36,479 nucleotides of DNA from Alphaproteobacteria bacterium (GTDB lineage: Bacteria > Pseudomonadota > Alphaproteobacteria > UBA9219 > RGZA01). The first letter of the stretch is position 1; every line of letters starts with the position of its first letter. The position numbers and the translations under genes were made by a program. Positions 18,224 through 26,134 of this stretch are shown piece after piece. Below the pieces are notes generated by a model. It was not told where the DNA came from, ran no database searches, and saw nothing but the letters and a program-made list of their open reading frames with translations. The DNA is taken from positions 1-36,479 of the forward strand of contig RGZA01000007.1 of assembly GCA_010031785.1 (NCBI GenBank), read 5' to 3'.

Positions 18224-19532
18224 TCTTTTTGCTTAAGCCCCAACTTTGCGCCAAGCCCATGCCAAGCAGCATTGCAAAGGGCATCGCAACGCCCGGGATT
18301 TGTAAACTGAAATCAACAGCGCTATGGCTGAGCACCATTATTGTGCTAGCAATCGCAAGAGCTGGGAAAATGCCATATCTGCGCCGCTTGAAAAGGCCGC
18401 GTATCAATCCGCTGATAAGTAGCAGGATGGCAGCCCATAGCAGTAATCCTGCGGGTAAGCCCAGATCAACGAGGGATTCCAGTATATCGCTATGCGCATG
18501 ATTGAACGCAATGGAAATCGCTTGATTATACATACGGAACACGGCCTGAAATGAGCCCAGCCCATAGCCAAACCATGGATTATCGGCAATTGCTTGCAGA
18601 CATAATTGATAAGCAGCAAGGCGTACACCCGATGACTGATCGGTAAATAATTGGGCGAAATGGTCGGAATGTTGGCCGGCAATCCATGCGGTTGCGCTGA
18701 TGATAAGGATGGACGCAATGACGATCTGCCCTGCAATATTCCAGCGTTTTTTATAAAGCTGGTAGCAAAAGAAGAATAAGGACAGCCCCACGATGCTCAG
18801 CATTAATCCTGCGCGTGAATGACTCAGCACGATGCTTACAAACACAGATGCGATAAGAAGTAGTGGGATGAATGCTTTAGATTTTTTACCATCACGCCAT
18901 GATTGATAAAGCAGGGCAGTGCCGCACAGCATTACCATCGCCGCATAGATCGCATAATGGTTTTTATTGATAAAACTGGCAGTAAAATCGCCCTGATATT
19001 GCGTTTTGGCTTGCCATAATACGGTGTCACTAGTTGTAAGACTAATATAGCCATAGATGCATATCGCAATGCCCGAATACCAGAGTGCTTGCACCATCAA
19101 TCGCGCGCGGTTGTGATCCTGAGCAAAAATGTAGGCCAGAATACCTGCAGTGATATAGGTGATCAGCCGATTAAAGTTATAGAATGCTTCATCATGCCAC
19201 AACGCAATGCTACCGCTCAGCGGTTTATGCAGGATTTTTTCTGCCTCCCACCATAAGGGGTGATGCCATTCACCGGGCATGAAAGATTGCGTTTGTAGTA
19301 AACCCCATAGCGCCACCACACCAAACAGACCGAGCGCCCATTGAATGCGCTTTGGCCAGAAGCATGCGCAAAGAATCTGCTGTTCTTTAAGCAGCAACAG
19401 CGCGCTAAGCCCAAGCCCGCACTGTGCCAAACCAAAAGGCAGATCGCGGTTGCCACCAAAGCCGATTGGCAGCAGCGTAATGCTTAGGATAAAGCAGGCA
19501 AAGGCGGCATCGCTTAGGGAAAGGGATTTCAT
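18171..19532 (-). CDS. O-antigen ligase/Wzy family membrane protein (second)
   Basis: This is a 453-residue polytopic membrane protein with about 10-12 hydrophobic helices. It has the motifs of the O-antigen ligase family (PF04932 type): VLSHSRAGLMLSIVGLSL near the middle, then a periplasmic loop with SGVRLAAYQLCLQAI, NPWFGYGLGSF and FNHAHSDILESLVDLGLPAG. It is a better match to that family than the first polymerase-like gene and could be the true polymerase or a ligase. The start at 19532 fits the first membrane helix; the frame stays open upstream to 19739 but that part is antisense to the helicase gene. The last 53 bases overlap the convergent small membrane protein gene. It diverges from the helicase gene across 62 bases. 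Confidence 0.88.
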   Translation of the reverse strand: MKSLSLSDAAFACFILSITLLPIGFGGNRDLPFGLAQCGLGLSALLLLKEQQILCACFWPKRIQWALGLFGVVALWGLLQTQSFMPGEWHHPLWWEAEKILHKPLSGSIALWHDEAFYNFNRLITYITAGILAYIFAQDHNRARLMVQALWYSGIAICIYGYISLTTSDTVLWQAKTQYQGDFTASFINKNHYAIYAAMVMLCGTALLYQSWRDGKKSKAFIPLLLIASVFVSIVLSHSRAGLMLSIVGLSLFFFCYQLYKKRWNIAGQIVIASILIISATAWIAGQHSDHFAQLFTDQSSGVRLAAYQLCLQAIADNPWFGYGLGSFQAVFRMYNQAISIAFNHAHSDILESLVDLGLPAGLLLWAAILLLISGLIRGLFKRRRYGIFPALAIASTIMVLSHSAVDFSLQIPGVAMPFAMLLGMGLAQSWGLSKKTNAYAVSASADEAPGHP

Positions 19533-19594
19533 GCAGCGATGATAAAATATTATTTGTGATAGATAAACCAATGTTTTCTTGATAATTTCATAGC

Positions 19595-21436
19595 ATGAGC
19601 GAGCAATCCGAATTGGAACGAAAAGGTAAGGCGTGGAGCGTTGAAGAAGAACGCAGGCTTTATGACGCCTTTGTAGAAGGCAAAACGCTGGGCGCATCTG
19701 CCAAGGAGCATGGCCGCACGACAGGTGGGATTGGCGCACATTTAAAATTGCTTGGCTTGCTGGATGAGGACGGGCGCAAGATTGTGCCGGCGCCAGAATT
19801 TACGCCATCGCCAGCTGCGCAAAAACGCCATGAGAAAAAGGAAGCCAAGGCGGTAGTGCGCGCGAAAGCCACGGTATCAACGGGCAGCGAAATGGCCTTT
19901 TCGCCTGAGCTCAATGAGCGGTTTAGCGAAGCGCTCGCGGTGATGGAGGATACCAGCAAAAATCTGTTTATCACAGGGAAGGCCGGAACGGGTAAATCAA
20001 CGCTCCTATCATATTTTTGCGCGATGACCGATAAAAAGCCGGTGGTGCTTGCGCCAACAGGCGTTGCGGCGCTGAATGTTAAAGGCCAGACGATCCATAG
20101 TTTTTTTAATTTCTATGTCGATGTCACACCGCAAAGCATCCGCGCACGTAAAACCAAACCGCGCGAACCCAAGCTTTATAAAAAACTCAAAGCAATTATC
20201 ATTGATGAAGTATCGATGCTGCGCGCTGATATGCTCGACTGCATTGATGAGTTCTTACGGCTTTATGGCCCGCATGAAGAACTGGCTTTTGGTGGTGTGC
20301 AGATGATTTTCATCGGCGATCTTTATCAGTTGCCGCCGGTGGTAAGCCGTGATGAACAGCCAATTTTTGATGGGCATTATGCAACGCCGTATTTTTTCAG
20401 CGCGCATGCCTTACAGGAAGAGCCGCCGGAAATCATCGAACTGACCAAGGTGTATCGTCAGAAAGATCAGCGTTTTGTCGATTTGCTCAACCGTATTCGC
20501 AGTAATTCCATCAAGGATACGGATATCAAGCATCTCAACAGCCGCCATGGTATTGCAGAAAGCGATAGTAAAGAAGGGCGGTTTATCACGCTCACCACAA
20601 CCAATCTGAAAGCGGATGAGATTAATAATGCGCATCTGGAAGCGCTTAAAGGTCGTATCCATAAAAATAAAGCCGTAACCGAAGGGGAGTTTGGCAAGGA
20701 ATATTTCCCAACTGCGCCAGAGCTAACCTATAAAATCGGCGCGCAGATCATGATGCTCAATAATGATAGTGACCGTCGCTGGGTCAATGGAAGTATTGGT
20801 ACCATCGAAAGCGTTGAGCATGATGCCGATGGTGATGAATATCTCATGGTACGTCTTGCCGATACGCGCAAACGGGTGGAGGTGCGTCGCCATGCGTGGG
20901 AAGTCTATCGCACTGCGCTTGAACAGGGTGCGCTAGTATCAGTACCGGTTGGCACCTTTACGCAATATCCGTTTCGTCTAGCATGGGCGATTACCATTCA
21001 TAAAAGCCAGGGTAAGACCTTTGATCATGTGGTGATTGATATTGGAACGGGAACGTTTGCCGCAGGACAGATTTATGTGGCGTTGAGCCGTTGTACAGCC
21101 TTTGAGGGCATTATTTTAAAAACCCCCATCCGCAGCCATAATATCCGTACCGATGAACGTATCGCCGATTTCTTTAATGGCCGTACGCGTATGCTTGATA
21201 ACGGTGTTGCAGAAAAAGTCGCGCTCATCCGTAAAGTTATCAATGAAAAAGGCCGCATTGAAATTACCTATCTTAAGGCGAATGACACGCAAACTACGCG
21301 GATTGTGATTCCATCCACAGTGGGGGAGGCGCGCTATCAGGGGCAGATTTATCAGGGCATGCGCGCCCATTGTACCAAGCGCGATGAGCCGCGTTTGTTC
21401 CGTGTGGACCGTATTTTGGCGATGAAACAGGTCTAG
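19595..21436 (+). CDS. Pif1/RecD-like SF1 helicase with N-terminal HTH and C-terminal WYL-like domain
   Basis: This 613-residue protein has three parts. Residues 13-58 (AWSVEEERRLYDAF to IGAHLKLLGLL) form a SANT- or HTH-like DNA-binding unit. After a basic linker, residues 105-530 are a 5'-3' SF1B helicase with Walker A FITGKAGTGKST (125-136), Walker B IIIDEVSM (201-208), GDLYQLPPVV (241-250), VYRQ, and TIHKSQGKTFDHVVID with YVALSRC. Residues 550-613 (RIEITYLKAN, RIVIPS, MRAHCTKRDEPRLFRVDRI) look like a WYL fold, a nucleic-acid or ligand sensor. It probably unwinds DNA during repair or replication restart. It is followed after 44 bases by an ABC-F gene and is not part of the EPS pathway by content. 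Confidence 0.9.
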   Translation: MSEQSELERKGKAWSVEEERRLYDAFVEGKTLGASAKEHGRTTGGIGAHLKLLGLLDEDGRKIVPAPEFTPSPAAQKRHEKKEAKAVVRAKATVSTGSEMAFSPELNERFSEALAVMEDTSKNLFITGKAGTGKSTLLSYFCAMTDKKPVVLAPTGVAALNVKGQTIHSFFNFYVDVTPQSIRARKTKPREPKLYKKLKAIIIDEVSMLRADMLDCIDEFLRLYGPHEELAFGGVQMIFIGDLYQLPPVVSRDEQPIFDGHYATPYFFSAHALQEEPPEIIELTKVYRQKDQRFVDLLNRIRSNSIKDTDIKHLNSRHGIAESDSKEGRFITLTTTNLKADEINNAHLEALKGRIHKNKAVTEGEFGKEYFPTAPELTYKIGAQIMMLNNDSDRRWVNGSIGTIESVEHDADGDEYLMVRLADTRKRVEVRRHAWEVYRTALEQGALVSVPVGTFTQYPFRLAWAITIHKSQGKTFDHVVIDIGTGTFAAGQIYVALSRCTAFEGIILKTPIRSHNIRTDERIADFFNGRTRMLDNGVAEKVALIRKVINEKGRIEITYLKANDTQTTRIVIPSTVGEARYQGQIYQGMRAHCTKRDEPRLFRVDRILAMKQV

Positions 21437-21480
21437 TTATAAACCTGTTGCACTTTCCCAAAACTCCAGTAAAAAGCGGC

Positions 21481-23325
21481 ATGCTTTCAATTCATGATCT
21501 CACTTACCGCATTGGCGGACGCGCCCTTCTTGAACATGTCTCGGTCAATATACCGGCGGGGCACCGTGTTGGCCTTGTGGGTCCCAATGGCGCTGGAAAA
21601 TCCACGCTGTTTAAACTCATCGCTGGCGAGTTACAGCCCGATGGCGGTGAGATTTCTTTTATCAAAGGCACGACGATTGGCATGGTGCGCCAGGATATTC
21701 CTGATGATGGTACCTCGATTTTAGATGTTGTGCTCAATGCCGATACCGAGCGCGCAAGTCTGCTCAAAGAATCTGAAACCGCAAGTGATCCGGAGCGTAT
21801 TTCTTATATCTTTGATCGGCTCAATGACATCAATGCCTATGATGCGCCATCACGCGCTGCGACCATTTTGGCGGGGCTTGGCTTCAGTGATGAAGCGCAG
21901 CAAAATCCGATCTCTTCTTTCTCGGGTGGTTGGCGTGCGCGCGTTGCGCTTGCAGCTGTTTTATTTTGCCAACCCAATGTGTTGATGCTTGATGAGCCCA
22001 CTAACCATCTGGATTTTGAATCGATGGTGTGGCTTGAAAACTTCCTTATGCGCTACCAGCAAACGTTGATCATTATCAGCCATGACCGTGATATTCTGAA
22101 CAAAACGGTTACGCATATCCTGCATCTTGAGAACAAGACACTCAATGCTTATACTGGTAATTACGACAGTTTTGAACGCCGCCGCGCCGAGCGTCTGATG
22201 AACCAGCAGGCAATGCATGAGAAGCAAACGGCGCAAAAAGATATGATGATGAAGTTCGTCGAACGCTTTCGTGCCAAGGCAAGTAAGGCGCGTCAGGCGC
22301 AAAGCCGCCTTAAAGCCATTGAGAGAATGGATATTGTCGATGCAGTGATTGCAGACCGCGTGACGGCCTTTACCTTTCCTGAGCCTAAGCCCATGAAATC
22401 GCCGATTATACGGCTTGAGCAGGTGGATGCAGGCTATGCGCCTGGAAAACCAATTTTAAAAAAGCTCGATCTGCGTATTGATATGGAAGATCGCATTGCG
22501 CTGCTGGGCGCGAACGGCAATGGTAAGTCCACGCTGGTGAAGATTTTATCAGAGCGTCTATCGCCTTTACAGGGTGAATTGCATAAATCCGGCAAGCTCA
22601 AGATCGGTTATTTTGCCCAGTTCCAGACGGATGAGCTCGATGTCAATGTCACGCCATTTGAAACCATGATGCTGGCGATGAAGGACAAGACCGAGGTGCA
22701 GGTACGCTCGATGCTTGCGCGCTTTGGATTTGACCGCCACAAGGCGGATACCAAGGTCGGTGGTCTTTCGGGTGGTGAAAAAGCGCGATTGCTCTTCTGC
22801 CTGATGAGCTTTGATGCCCCGCATATTATGTTGCTTGATGAGCCGACTAACCATCTTGATATTGATGCGCGTGAAGCCCTTGCGCAGGCAATCAATAACT
22901 ATGAAGGCGCCGTGATTTTGGTAAGCCATGATGCGCATTTGGTAAAGCATGTGGCCGATCAATTGTGGCTTGTGGCCGATGGCAAGGTAACCGCGTTTGA
23001 TGATGATCTGGATGCCTATTGCAAGCTGGTGATCCGCCAGCGCAAGATGGAGCGCGATAAGCTCAAGCAGGATGCACGCAAACCCAAAAATGATAATGCG
23101 CAAGCCGTGGATGTGTCGGAAGCTGAAAAGCAGGCTGCAGTGCTTGAAAAGAAAATTGCCGAATTGCAAAAGCGCAAACAGGATCTGGAAGGCGAGATGG
23201 CGGAGTTTTTTGCCAAGCCCGATCATGCAGCAGAGCTGAAACGTTTAACGGCAGCGCATGGTAAGCTAGAAGATGAAATCAGCTGCCAAGAAGCGCTGCT
23301 CGAAGAGCTGATTAAAACAATCTAG
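21481..23325 (+). CDS. ABC-F family ATPase
   Basis: This is a cytosolic protein of 614 residues with two ABC domains and no membrane segments, the ABC-F layout of ribosome-associated ATPases (Uup, YheS, EttA). Domain 1 has Walker A GPNGAGKST, signature FSGGWRARVAL and Walker B VLMLDEPTNHLDF. Domain 2 has GANGNGKST, LSGGEKARLLF and IMLLDEPTNHLDI. The linker between them (about 240-310) is charged helix with MMMKFVERFRAKASKARQAQ. The C-terminal 90 residues are a coiled coil, as in Uup and YheS. The start at 21481 (MLSIHDLTYRIGG) fits the family; 21448 adds 11 unlike residues. The stop interlocks with the phnA-like stop in CTAG. Whether it rescues ribosomes, gives drug tolerance or does something else cannot be told. 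Confidence 0.93.
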   Translation: MLSIHDLTYRIGGRALLEHVSVNIPAGHRVGLVGPNGAGKSTLFKLIAGELQPDGGEISFIKGTTIGMVRQDIPDDGTSILDVVLNADTERASLLKESETASDPERISYIFDRLNDINAYDAPSRAATILAGLGFSDEAQQNPISSFSGGWRARVALAAVLFCQPNVLMLDEPTNHLDFESMVWLENFLMRYQQTLIIISHDRDILNKTVTHILHLENKTLNAYTGNYDSFERRRAERLMNQQAMHEKQTAQKDMMMKFVERFRAKASKARQAQSRLKAIERMDIVDAVIADRVTAFTFPEPKPMKSPIIRLEQVDAGYAPGKPILKKLDLRIDMEDRIALLGANGNGKSTLVKILSERLSPLQGELHKSGKLKIGYFAQFQTDELDVNVTPFETMMLAMKDKTEVQVRSMLARFGFDRHKADTKVGGLSGGEKARLLFCLMSFDAPHIMLLDEPTNHLDIDAREALAQAINNYEGAVILVSHDAHLVKHVADQLWLVADGKVTAFDDDLDAYCKLVIRQRKMERDKLKQDARKPKNDNAQAVDVSEAEKQAAVLEKKIAELQKRKQDLEGEMAEFFAKPDHAAELKRLTAAHGKLEDEISCQEALLEELIKTI

Positions 23326-23546
23326 GCTTTTTTCAAAAAGCAGGTTTTAAGCACAAGACCGCGTACTTTTTCGACATTGCATTCGACGAGCTCATCATTA
23401 TCGGTGAGGCGAATATTCTTGACCAGTGTGCCGCGTTTTAAGGTCACGGAGGTACCTTTTACAGGCAAATCCTTGATAGGCGTGACATTGTCGCCATCGG
23501 CTAAACGTGCGCCATTGCTGTCTTTTACAATCAGTTCGTCGTCCAA
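23322..23546 (-). CDS. Short PhnA/YjdM-domain protein, TTG start
   Basis: The 74-residue product matches the C-terminal PhnA domain (VKDSNGARLADGD, VIKDL-like PIKDLPVKG, KRGTLVKNIRL). The N-terminal zinc ribbon of E. coli YjdM is missing. I chose a TTG start at 23546 because AAGGA (23554-23558) sits 7 bases before it and the reading begins right at the domain; the only upstream ATG (23591) lies inside the next gene. The family name comes from alkylphosphonate loci, but YjdM homologues have no proven role in phosphonate use and none of the phn genes is here. It is the last gene of the leftward trhO run, 10 bases after the PCu(A)C-like stop, and its TAG overlaps the ABC-F stop. Confidence 0.87.
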   Translation of the reverse strand: MDDELIVKDSNGARLADGDNVTPIKDLPVKGTSVTLKRGTLVKNIRLTDNDELVECNVEKVRGLVLKTCFLKKA

Positions 23547-23556
23547 GATATGTTCC

Positions 23557-24006
23557 TTATTTGGGGTAGCTAAGCGTGCTGGCGGGCTCAACCTTTACAT
23601 CTTCCAGTACTTGCCCGCCTTTTTCAAAAGTGAGAGTGAGCGGGAATTTGTCGCCTGCTTTTAAGGGCTGCTTGAGTTTTTTGAGAACAATCACAGTGCG
23701 GTTGGGTTTGAGCGTAATGTCTTTTCCAGCAGGAATAGTCAGGGTCGCAAGCGGCTGCGATTCATTGACGCCATTCACATTGCTGGTTTCAGCCAGGCTG
23801 ATATCTTCTGCGACATAGCTGGTAAGCGTTAGCAAGGTGTCTGCAGTATCCAGACGATTTTGAATTGTGAGATAGACTTCTGCAGTTGTTGCGCCAGCAG
23901 GCGTTGCACGTGACCATGCTTCTGTTACTTTCATGACCTTGCCAGAACAATCAAGCCCCACAAAGGTGAATGCGATTGTAATAATGGCCCAGATAATTTT
24001 CCACAT
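23557..24006 (-). CDS. PCu(A)C-like periplasmic protein lacking the copper ligands
   Basis: The 149-residue protein has an N-terminal hydrophobic signal (MWKIIWAIITIAFTFVGLDC) and then the cupredoxin-like fold of copper chaperone PCu(A)C: VTEAWSRATPAGATTAEVYL, IPAGKDITLKP and LKQPLKAGDKFPLTLTFEK. In working members the copper site is made of two His and two Met in the HE(T/M), MKM and HIML segments. Here these read LAET (Ala72), NES (81-83) and VIVL (Val105, Val107), so every expected ligand is replaced. The fold is otherwise intact, so it may have a non-copper role. It sits downstream of a FixH-like gene, about 100 bases apart, and upstream of the PhnA-like gene. Confidence 0.85.
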   Translation of the reverse strand: MWKIIWAIITIAFTFVGLDCSGKVMKVTEAWSRATPAGATTAEVYLTIQNRLDTADTLLTLTSYVAEDISLAETSNVNGVNESQPLATLTIPAGKDITLKPNRTVIVLKKLKQPLKAGDKFPLTLTFEKGGQVLEDVKVEPASTLSYPK

Positions 24007-24105
24007 AAGATTATTCCGTCGGTGTTTTGATTTTTTATAAGTGTGCAGAAAGTGCAGTATTAATGCAAATAATTAAAAAAATCCTAGGAGCAGTGCAAAT
24101 GCAGC

Positions 24106-24564
24106 TTATTGCAGCGCAACGTGCTCAGTGATCTGATAGGTATTCTGGCCGATTTGCGCATTAATTGCCGCATTCCATGTGCCGGGATGGGGCAGTTTTA
24201 TTTGCCCGCGATAGACCCCTGGCTCGACCATCGGCAATGAAAGAGTAATATTGCTTTGCGTGAGTATGTCTTTTGTTTGTGATGTGCTGGACAATATAAT
24301 TTTTACATCAGCGCCCTTGATGGGGTTATGTTGCTTATCGCGAAGCATGAAGCGAATGCGCGTGATCGTATTTTCTTTTTTATCAAAATGCAGTTCGCTG
24401 CCCCAGCCTAACGCATCCTGCATCATTTGTTTGTTATCGGTGCGCTCCTGCTGCTGGGTTTCATAATTTTTTTCCACCATATACTGCCATGCTGCGCCCG
24501 CAATGAGTACAATTGCTACGACAGCGACGAGGCGTGGCAGCAATGGAGAGGATTTTTTCTTCAT
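24106..24564 (-). CDS. FixH-like membrane-anchored protein
   Basis: The 152-residue protein has one N-terminal membrane helix (LVAVVAIVLIAGAAWQYMV, about 12-30) and a periplasmic beta-rich domain. The pattern of that domain (DKQHNPIKGADVKIIL, VEPGVYRGQIKLPHPGTWNA) matches the FixH/YtkA-like family. FixH proteins are tied to copper insertion for cbb3 oxidases together with FixG, FixI and FixS, none of which is in the window. The start lies one base after the trhO stop, so it is probably translated with trhO. Pairing with a PCu(A)C-like gene fits an envelope metal or redox theme, but the partner has lost its metal site. The FixH label is by pattern and moderately sure. Confidence 0.72.
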   Translation of the reverse strand: MKKKSSPLLPRLVAVVAIVLIAGAAWQYMVEKNYETQQQERTDNKQMMQDALGWGSELHFDKKENTITRIRFMLRDKQHNPIKGADVKIILSSTSQTKDILTQSNITLSLPMVEPGVYRGQIKLPHPGTWNAAINAQIGQNTYQITEHVALQ

Positions 24565-24565
24565 A

Positions 24566-25477
24566 TCAACCAGCGCATTTATGGCTGGTCATTTGCGATG
24601 TCATTTGTACGTGGCGCATGCGATAGCGCGCTTTATCAGCATCGCTGGTGGTGGCATGGCAGTGATGGCAGGAGACGCCCGCTTCGTATAAGGCATGGGT
24701 TTGATCGGCTTCATTTAGCGCATAACCGCATGAAAAACACATCGCATGCGCGCCAGTTGCAAGGCCGTGGCCAACGGCCATGCGGCGGTCAAACACATAG
24801 CATTCGCCATTCCATGTGCTTTGTTCCTGTGGAATTTCCTCAAGATATTTGAGAATGCCACCTTTGAGGTGATAAACCTCCGGAAAACCTTCTGCGAGCA
24901 TGAAGGCCGATGCTTTTTCACAGCGAATACCGCCGGTACAATACATCGCAATCTTGCTATGCTTGGTGGGATCAAGGGTTTCACGTACGAAATTTGCAAA
25001 ATCGCTGAATTGCTCAATGCCGGGATCAATCGCGCCTTTGAATGTTCCAACCATGGTTTCGTATGTGTTGCGTGTATCAAGCACAACAACCGATGGATCA
25101 TTGATCAATGCATCCCAATCCTTAGGTTCAACATAGGTGCCAACCCGTTGATTGGGATTGGCGTCAAGTTGATTAAACGTAATAATTTCTTTTTTCAAAC
25201 GCACCTTGAGCCGATCAAACGGTTTGAAGGGGGAGGTTGAAAATTTCACATCTGCGCGCGGCAGGCCTGTGGTTTGTGCCAGCAGCGCCAGCATCTGGTC
25301 CACTGCCGTCGCACTGCCAGCGAGCGTACCGTTAATTCCTTCGGGGGCCACTAGCAACGAGCCGCAAATGCCAAGCTCGGCAAAGGCAGGCTTTAGCATA
25401 GCGCGAAGCGCGGATGCATCAGCAATGGGCGTGAAGCGGTAAAGGGCCGCAACGGTGTAAATCTCAGTATCAGTCAT
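24566..25477 (-). CDS. trhO: tRNA uridine(34) hydroxylase TrhO (rhodanese-like, YceA family)
   Basis: The enzyme hydroxylates uridine 34 of certain tRNAs to 5-hydroxyuridine with oxygen. It has 303 residues: an N-terminal acylphosphatase-like domain with VAPEGINGTLAG (about 43-54), then a rhodanese domain with VVLDTRNTYE, the active Cys180 in YCTGGIRCEKASAF and YHLKGGILKYLE. The C-terminus carries CFSCGYAL and CHHCHATT, two CxxC-type pairs that could bind zinc. This matches the usual family layout. It leads a leftward run with the FixH-like, PCu(A)C-like and PhnA-like genes and diverges from an Rrf2 regulator across 110 bases, which may allow control by that regulator. Confidence 0.92.
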   Translation of the reverse strand: MTDTEIYTVAALYRFTPIADASALRAMLKPAFAELGICGSLLVAPEGINGTLAGSATAVDQMLALLAQTTGLPRADVKFSTSPFKPFDRLKVRLKKEIITFNQLDANPNQRVGTYVEPKDWDALINDPSVVVLDTRNTYETMVGTFKGAIDPGIEQFSDFANFVRETLDPTKHSKIAMYCTGGIRCEKASAFMLAEGFPEVYHLKGGILKYLEEIPQEQSTWNGECYVFDRRMAVGHGLATGAHAMCFSCGYALNEADQTHALYEAGVSCHHCHATTSDADKARYRMRHVQMTSQMTSHKCAG

Positions 25478-25587
25478 GAGTGGCAGAGTATGCTTTTTAC
25501 GGGCATCTTGTCAAAAATAAAACCCTATTTACTCGATATGTTTTCTTACTTAAAGTCATAATTTGCTCGTTAATCATAGGAAATTCC

Positions 25588-25995
25588 ATGCTGTCGATGA
25601 AAGCCAAATATGCCCTGCGTGCCCTGACAGTGCTTGCAAAAAGCAAGCAGGATATGACCCAAAGCAAGGTAATTGCCAGGGAGGCGGGTGTCCCTATCAA
25701 ATTTCTTGAAAATATTCTGCAGGAACTGAAACGCAATCATTTTGTCGAAAGCAAACGCGGTGTGTTTGGTGGTTATTATCTTGCGCGGCCTGCCAAGGAT
25801 ATTTCCGTTGCTGAGTTGATGCGCGTTATCGATGGGCCGCTTGCGCCGGTGCGTTGTGCAAGTTTATCGGCATACCAGAAATGTGATGATTGCAAGGATG
25901 AGCGCAGCTGCCAAATTCGTAAAACCATGAAGAAGGTACGCGATGCGATGGCGGATGTTCTGGATAAGACATCGATCCTTGATATGACGGCGTAA
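25588..25995 (+). CDS. Rrf2-family transcriptional regulator
   Basis: The 135-residue protein is a winged-helix regulator of the Rrf2 group (IscR, NsrR, RirA, CymR). The DNA-binding part is MKAKYALRALTVLAKSK and the recognition region VPIKFLENILQELKRNHFVESKRGVFGGYYLARP. A cysteine cluster follows, Cys90, Cys99, Cys102 and Cys108 (CASLSAYQKCDDCKDERSC), so it may bind an Fe-S cluster or sense thiol state, though the spacing differs from IscR. The start at 25588 is the natural one with AGG close upstream; the frame opens at 25480 but that part is unlike the family. It is divergent from trhO, its most likely target besides itself. A strong terminator follows at 26033. Confidence 0.92.
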   Translation: MLSMKAKYALRALTVLAKSKQDMTQSKVIAREAGVPIKFLENILQELKRNHFVESKRGVFGGYYLARPAKDISVAELMRVIDGPLAPVRCASLSAYQKCDDCKDERSCQIRKTMKKVRDAMADVLDKTSILDMTA

Positions 25996-26032
25996 AATAA
26001 TTCACACGATAAAAACGACGGTAATAAAAAAA

Positions 26033-26060
26033 CCCTTCTGAATGAACAGAAGGGCTTTTT
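26033..26060. terminator. Bidirectional rho-independent terminator after the Rrf2 gene
   Basis: A perfect 8-base stem CCCTTCTG/CAGAAGGG with a 6-base loop is preceded by seven A and followed by a C and five T. It therefore stops transcription of the Rrf2 gene on the plus strand. On the minus strand it has a run of T as well and stands 21 bases beyond a copy of the pnp stop codon, so it may be the original pnp terminator. Confidence 0.9.
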
Positions 26061-26080
26061 ATTATTCTATAGCGAGCGTC

Positions 26081-26110
26081 TTATCCAGCAGCTTGCTGCT
26101 TGGTTAGATC
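26081..26110 (-). pseudogene. Remnant copy of the last codons of pnp
   Basis: Read on the minus strand this gives DLTKQQAAG and a TAA stop. It matches the true pnp end at 26810-26842 ([10 protein letters not shown] and TAA) in 27 of 30 bases plus one missing codon. Similarity ends sharply at 26110; further upstream the two sequences are unrelated. It has no start codon and is followed by the terminator at 26033-26060. It is best read as the old 3' end of pnp, cut off by an insert of about 730 bases. Confidence 0.85.
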
Positions 26111-26134
26111 GTAAAGAAATAAATTTTCAGCCTA

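Noticed and set aside
22567-23226. Open frame of 219 codons on the minus strand
   Set aside because: It lies entirely antisense to the second half of the ABC-F gene, has no family-like motif, and is a codon-bias shadow.
23547-23591. ATG start for the PhnA-like gene at 23591
   Set aside because: It lies within the end of the PCu(A)C-like gene and adds non-family residues; the TTG at 23546 has a well-spaced AAGGA.
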